From Heterobasidion occidentale (Eukaryota > Basidiomycota > Agaricomycetes > Russulales > Bondarzewiaceae): a DNA stretch of 64,000 nt. This document shows, piece by piece, positions 58,624 through 64,000 of the stretch. The notes beneath the pieces are model-generated. The model was given only the letters and a program-made list of their open reading frames with translations. It was not told the DNA's origin and ran no database searches. Positions within the stretch are counted from its first letter, which is position 1. Each line of letters begins with the position of its first letter. The stretch is taken from assembly GCA_039111635.1 (NCBI GenBank), contig JBCAQO010000002.1, forward strand, positions 2,480,001 to 2,544,000. Direction: 5' to 3'. Made by a program: the position numbers and the translations under genes.

Positions 58624-61600
58624 TTGTCGGTTAACCATGCTATATATTCTCACTTTACTGCACAGAGCATGAGCTCTTTGTCCGGCCGAGCGAATTTTAC
58701 TCTTCGTGTCGACACCAGTGCAGTTCTCGATGACAGTCCTACTGAGATTCCCAGGTCACCATTGAGTCAACTCACTGGCCGACCCAGGGCCTCGTCAAAA
58801 GTCTCTTCACTATCTCTTCGAGTACCGCCGTCCCCAATCAAAGAGAAATCACCTACATCCCCATCTCACCTAGCAGCCGTCTTTGCTTCCCAGCCCGCAA
58901 ACAGGGCTCGAGATGAATCTCAAAAGCTGCTTGCGCACCTCTTAGGACAACTCCGTAATCGGCCAAGGCCGCCTTCAATCTTTGAAGTTGCCTCTCATCT
59001 TGATCCTAGGAGGCACGTCAGAGGCATTGCGATCATGAGAAGCGTGGCTGTGCTCACCGGCACTAAACGTTCGCAGTCCATCTCGAATTCCTCTCCGACT
59101 CGCCCTGAGAGTGACAGTGAGGACGAAATAGAAGCTGAATTTACAACGGACGTTACCTATGATCTTATGAACCAACTGAAGGAAATTCTTTCAATATCCC
59201 TTGCGCAACAATGGCAGATATTCTACGAGAGGTATTTTGATACTCTTGTCAAGTAGATCAGTCAAATTCACCGGACTCCTATTTCTCAGTCCGTCGATGC
59301 GCCGACCATCGGGTCGACAAAACTCGAACTCAAGGTCTTCAAGTTCCCCGTTCCGTAGACGTCGACGAAGCCTTCAGTCTCCCGGCCGAAATTCGAGATC
59401 ACCATCACCTGAAGACGAGCATCAGGCTCCTGAACTGCTTTCTCAGTGTATATCCATCCTTGACTCTGTCATTTCGGAAGACTGCAGATATCAGATTTCA
59501 TCACCTCGACTTCTGCGTCCTCCAAATGCACTGCAAGCTGTGTCTCTGGACGTCACCCAGTTACTCATACATATGCATACTGACTCTCCAAAGGTGTTGA
59601 GCCAAATTGGATTTGCAATCCTTCCTGCTTTTTCCACGTTCAGAAACGAAATGCATGGACGGCTTTTGAGATTTTTCGAGGAGGGTGTACTACGAGGTAT
59701 GCTCGCTCAAGCAAGGCAATTGCAAGGTTTTGGGGATATGTCGTCGGCTGAGAAAAAAGGTATTTTCCTTCCGCTTCTGGCGCATCGTTTCCTTACCGCT
59801 TTCCACAATCATTCAGGAGAGTTCCCTGACGTTAGCGTCGAGCCTACCACGCATCCAATAGTGTCCATCCAAGTTGAAGAAGCTCACGACGATAGCTTTT
59901 CTGTATCGCACCTGCCTGCTGGTTGGCGACCCTGGCTGTCGTCAATTCCTACTGCTGACTATCGCATATCATCGAGCAACGCCCCAGGACAAGCCATATC
60001 TCTCTATCATCTGAGATCGGTCACGCCTCCATTATTGGCTGCGATCACGGAAGGAATTGACTTTGCCTCTGCATCGCTGTCAACGCTACATCGCTTCTAC
60101 CGGCTCTTCCAGATGGTAATTGATCAAAAACCGGACGCATATCTGGACATCCTTGACATTGTAGCCTACCACACACCAAGAGCAAGGCGGACTGCTCTCA
60201 GCCTTCTGATCTCTTTTTGGCCGAAAGCTCTAGGTCACTATACCGTTAGCAAGCCCCTCCCTTTACTCTCGTACGACGAAGTCATTCTAGAAGTGGATGG
60301 CACGACGCATCATACATGGGATCATTCGTATGCCCATCAATTCGTACCGTGGAGGTTCATGGAACCATCTATTCCTGCTATCTTCGATGGCCTTTCTTAT
60401 AGCGATTGTCGATCTTGCATGAAGCCTATCACGGATTTTGGGCTCTTGTGTCCATATTGCACGTGTTCTGTGCACTTCGACTGCTATGACTATCCCGCTG
60501 GAAATTTTGCCTCTGAATACGCGATGGAATCCGATCCAAACACCCAGAAAATCATGATGCATCGATTCTGCCATGTCTTTCCGACAAAGAGAGCTTCTGA
60601 ACTCGAGGTCGTCAGAATCAAATCTCATAATTTTCGACAAGTGAACCTCTTCACGCTCTCGCTATGCTGTATCTGTTGCCAACCTCTTTGGGGTATCACC
60701 ATGCAAGCGTTGAAGTGCGACACTTGCAACCACTTTGCTCATACAGCTTGTATCCGTAACATCTCAGATGCTGATCTCTCTTTTTGTGGTTCGTCGTCAC
60801 TCAATTCCGCACATATGACCATTTCGTGGTCAAATTTGAAGCAGTCATTTGCTGCTTACTATCATGACTTTATTGTCCCCGCCGGCGAACTTAGGAAGCA
60901 TGGTTTCGAGGACTTGTCGATTTGTCTAGATACATTATGGGTCCAATCGCAAATCTTGGACAACGGGGTGGCTCTAGGTTCTATTGTGATCGATGATGAT
61001 TTGAAGGAATCTCCTGCACAAGGTGTCGATCCGAAGTCACTCCTGGGCACTTACGAGGATGCCTTGTCATCTGCTCAAAGTTCGATTTCAACATATTAGA
61101 TGAGTACCGTCGGGGGAATCGTTTACAACCATCCCAACACTCTCTGTTGTACGACTGGCCGACGCTTGTTTTCATAGCTTCTACAATCAAGATTCCTCAT
61201 GAAAACCTCAGGCCCTCTCCAAGCAACTCATTTGACCTCCTGGCCGCCCAACCTCCTCTAGTCACTACACATGATGGCCCAACCCACCCACACGAAGTCC
61301 TGTCGCTGGCACACTTACGCGACGCTTTAGGAATCGCATTCCAGTTGCATTCGGATGTGGCTGCACGGGTTATTCTTTGTCACCTGCATCACCTTGGGTT
61401 CTATCAGCGGTTGGACATGCGATCAGAATTGTTTGATGAGCGACCTGACAAAGGCACAATACTATGCAGTTTTCCGTTGCCATTAGGTCTTGATCTCTCG
61501 GCGGATGTTGAAACCCTTATGGCCGCCATTGAAGCGTGCCTATCTGACGCCGATCTCTCTATAAACGAAGCTGGTCTCTTGTTACTTGTAAGGAGATTTT

Positions 61601-64000
61601 GGCCGAGCGAAATGGCCACAGAGTACGCTTTACGGAGGCTCACCAGAGGATTACTTTCTTGGATATTTGCTGAGGTAAGTTGTTGTAGGCTTCAAACGCT
61701 TTTATCTACTAATTCACCGTCACTCAGGGTGAAACGATTGAGACTGTTCTTCGAGATTACGCTAGTAATCGAAGTGATCCTCCTGGCGTGCGTTCGGCAG
61801 CTGGGATTCAACCTTGGCCTACTTCGCGTTCACGATCAGCGCACAGCAATTCTACTGGAAACGGTGGCGAATACGTGGATCATAGACGGACTCTCCTTAG
61901 CAAGTATGTCGCAAGGTGGATGCTTGCCCTTCATGACCAAGACCCTATCTTCTATTCAGAAGTGCTTCATGAGACTGTACTAGAACTTACGGAAGGGGGG
62001 GTCGATGTTACGAACAGCGGTGGTCACAACGCTACGGCGGGCCTGGAACAACAGGTATGTGAATGCATATAATGTGTGTCATTATTAATTGAAATCGCGA
62101 GGCAGGGGCAAGTAGACGTTGCCGATAAGTGCTTGCAACGTATCATTCGCCTCTGTCAAGCCGCTATCGTTTTCACTGCATTCGATGACCTGTTCATGAA
62201 ATGGCTCGAATTCACGTGTACGATATGGCATTTGCATAAAGTATGTCTATGGTGTCTCTAAACCTGTCTACGATCTATGTTGATTTAAGGTACATGTTAG
62301 CCTGTCCCTGCCTTGCAGCGCCTCTTCTCTCGCGAAGGAGATATCAGCGCAAGGTTCAGTGTGGTGGCCGAGCCTACCACAACCATCACAGATCCCAGTG
62401 CCCTCACCAGCATCGATCCGTGGAACACATTTACGAGGCTAGCAACTAACGAAGAGAGCCTTCTACGTGGACTACAGTGGTTGTGCATGTTTGCCCGATC
62501 CGGCGTTGATATTCCCGTGACAGTTTTCCAACGTTTTACCTCCTTCGCACATCGCTTCAAATTATCGGTTGCAGATTCTACACATCTTGCAAGAGCAGTC
62601 TTGTACTCTGTGTGGCTGAAATCGCGAGGGCGCCAAGACCTGCTGAGCATCATCGTGACCCTTCATCAGCGTTCATCATCAGAAATCCTTACCGCACTTA
62701 CAAACAAGACTACGGTCCACGATGTGTAGGTTCATTCGTCTTTCTCAGATGCCCACACAAGTAACGTTTCATTGCCATTAGCAATCTTTTTATTCGACAA
62801 TCCTTGGCCGCTTTCCTTCTGCTGGCAGGATGCGATAGAAGGAAGTTAACAGACACTGGTCTCATCACCAATGATGAGAACAACGAGCTGCCATCAAGGT
62901 GAAGTTGTCCTGCCATCTCGTTTGTAAGGTTTTCTGTATTGAATCTTGAACGCTACATGCAGGAGGAAGTTATCCAACCGAGCCTCGCTAGTTTCAGACC
63001 CCATTCACATTGATGTGGAGTTCATTACTGTTCTAGGAAGCTACGTGGACGAGGATAATGAGGATACTAGTCGTCTTCTCGCTAAATTCTTCAATTTGTT
63101 CGTCAACGATTGCTCGCTCCTCGAATCTCACGAAGTGGACAATTTTATCCTGCGCAACTCCGCTGTGTTATCTTCATGGTCTGTTTCATTCCTGCACTTC
63201 GGTCAAGTTTATACTGAGCAGCATTATTCAGTGTCTGGAAATTTTACGAGATTCAGCACCATGAGTTGGCAGTCGTACGTCCAAATCTCATGTTACGCGT
63301 GTTAGTTGTCTATTCGCAACCATTCGAAATCATACTGGTGAATGCGCTCCAGTTCAGCGTACCTTGGGAGTTACGGTTAGCGAGAATGCTCCTTTCGCTA
63401 GTAGTCACTAATAAGATCTACTTGTTAGTCTTCAGGCCCTCAAGCGTTTGTTTCGGATTATCCTAGATATTGCAAACCCTGCTTTCAACCTTGAAGATAG
63501 GCAATGGCGTTCTAGCGCCGTCTGTATATTCTATCACTACTTCACTTCGATGTGGCAAGATCCGCAGGTATGTTTTCCCATCCTTCGTTCTAGTTGCTTA
63601 ATCCATGACTATCTCTTCTTTCATAGGAGGAAGTCAGGGTAGCAATTGACACGTGGTCCCAGACTTTACTCCCGGTTCACTTTGAGGCTATGTCCCGCTG
63701 CTGGAATGAGTCGCTTTCGAAGGCACCCATCTCAGAACGTGTGAAGCTTGTGGCCTTCTTAATCCAACTCCACCCCCATTTTCCTCGGTGGCCAGGTATA
63801 TTTTGCTTGCTGCTCGAAGCGGACAGCGTTCATCGTAAACTTTCCAGTTTTAACATGGGAGACAATTCTTGAGACCCTCCTCGAAGATGACTACATGCAG
63901 AAAAATGGCGAAGACGAAGACGGGCCTGCTTCTGCTCATCTGGTGAGTATCACCTATCATATCAGCTCGATATATGCACGAAGTAACATGGAAGCAGTCG
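58624..64000 (+). CDS. Very large C1-domain (phorbol-ester/DAG-type zinc finger) protein, 3' end outside window
   Basis: More than 1,500 residues in the window and still open at the edge. The start is taken as MSSLSGRANF (58671); a Met at 58624 lies upstream. Ser/Pro-rich N-terminus (SLSLRVPPSPIKEK; RSSSSPFRRRRRSLQSPGRN). Long helical, HEAT-like stretches follow (LIHMHTDSPKVLSQIGFAIL, ARRTALSLLISFWPKALG). The first zinc-binding cluster is CRSCMKPITDFGLLCPYCTC. The second is a C1-type finger with spacing H-X12-C-X2-C-X13-C-X2-C-X4-H-X2-C (CCICCQPLWG; CDTCNHFAHTAC) at 60620-60780. After an intron near 61674-61728 the coding sequence continues through short exons (LRDYASNRSDPP, KYVARWMLALHDQDPIFYSE, ELATN-type segments) to the edge. 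Family name not recognised with confidence. Confidence 0.75.

Noticed and set aside
58624..64000. Assignment of the large C1 protein to UBR1 or UNC80
   Set aside because: The UBR-box ligand pattern is absent, and UNC80 similarity could not be supported from residues alone.

Overview
The window is nuclear DNA of a filamentous fungus, almost certainly a basidiomycete and probably an agaricomycete. The protein-coding genes are tightly packed and cut by many 45-70 bp GT-AG introns. They include a basidiomycete-style TAF13 with a long Tyr/Pro/Thr-rich N-terminus, a basidiomycete FunK-like kinase, and a DUF4211 protein. The left end holds a chromodomain-bearing Ty3/gypsy element. There are no bacterial operons, no CRISPR array and no rRNA, and I saw no convincing tRNA.

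Layout. 1-2999: the 5' part (LTR, gag) of a minus-strand Ty3/gypsy chromovirus copy. Its LTR terminus abuts the gag interior of a second, plus-strand copy of the same family (3000-11202: gag, protease, RT/RNase H, integrase, chromodomain, an extra 3' reading frame with its own zinc knuckle, polypurine tract, LTR). 11604-13318: a 1.7 kb palindrome-ended repetitive element carrying a 15-bp minisatellite. 13605-14557: gene debris. From 14791 onward there is continuous housekeeping gene space: CMR1 (+), CSM3/TIPIN (-), an N-terminal alpha-amine methyltransferase TAE1 (+), mitochondrial adenylate kinase ADK2 (-), COQ11-like (-), a secreted polyamine oxidase (+), a secreted double-psi beta-barrel protein (-), SCAMP (+), PAB1 (+), a SAM methyltransferase (-), SPT8 (-), SRP54 (+), a small membrane protein (-), SPT6 (-), EAF1/VID21 (+), a FunK-type kinase (-), an RRM protein (+), TAF13 (-), a DUF4211 protein (-), and a very large C1-domain protein (+) running off the right edge.

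How the genes relate. There is no metabolic cluster. RNA polymerase II transcription and chromatin factors are over-represented between 35.7 and 56.2 kb: SPT8 (SAGA), SPT6 (histone chaperone), EAF1 (NuA4 scaffold) and TAF13 (TFIID). SPT8/SRP54 and SPT6/EAF1 are head-to-head pairs with about 110 and 220 bp between start codons. CMR1 and CSM3 (replication/DNA damage) are convergent, and each has MluI-box-like sequence just upstream.

Reliability. Several conserved single-copy genes (CMR1, CSM3, COQ11, SPT8, SRP54, the DPBB gene, PAO, the methyltransferase, EAF1, the kinase) have one or more single-base frame breaks inside otherwise well-conserved protein sequence. TAE1, ADK2, PAB1, SPT6, TAF13 and the RRM gene read cleanly. 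Most breaks look like one missing base, some in homopolymers, so uncorrected assembly indels are the likeliest cause. Exon coordinates were derived by eye from splice consensus and family conservation. The strongest candidates for novelty are the retroelement family (post-chromodomain zinc-knuckle frame, long Gag N-terminus, apparent self-priming, hairpin LTR ends) and the 1.7 kb palindromic element.
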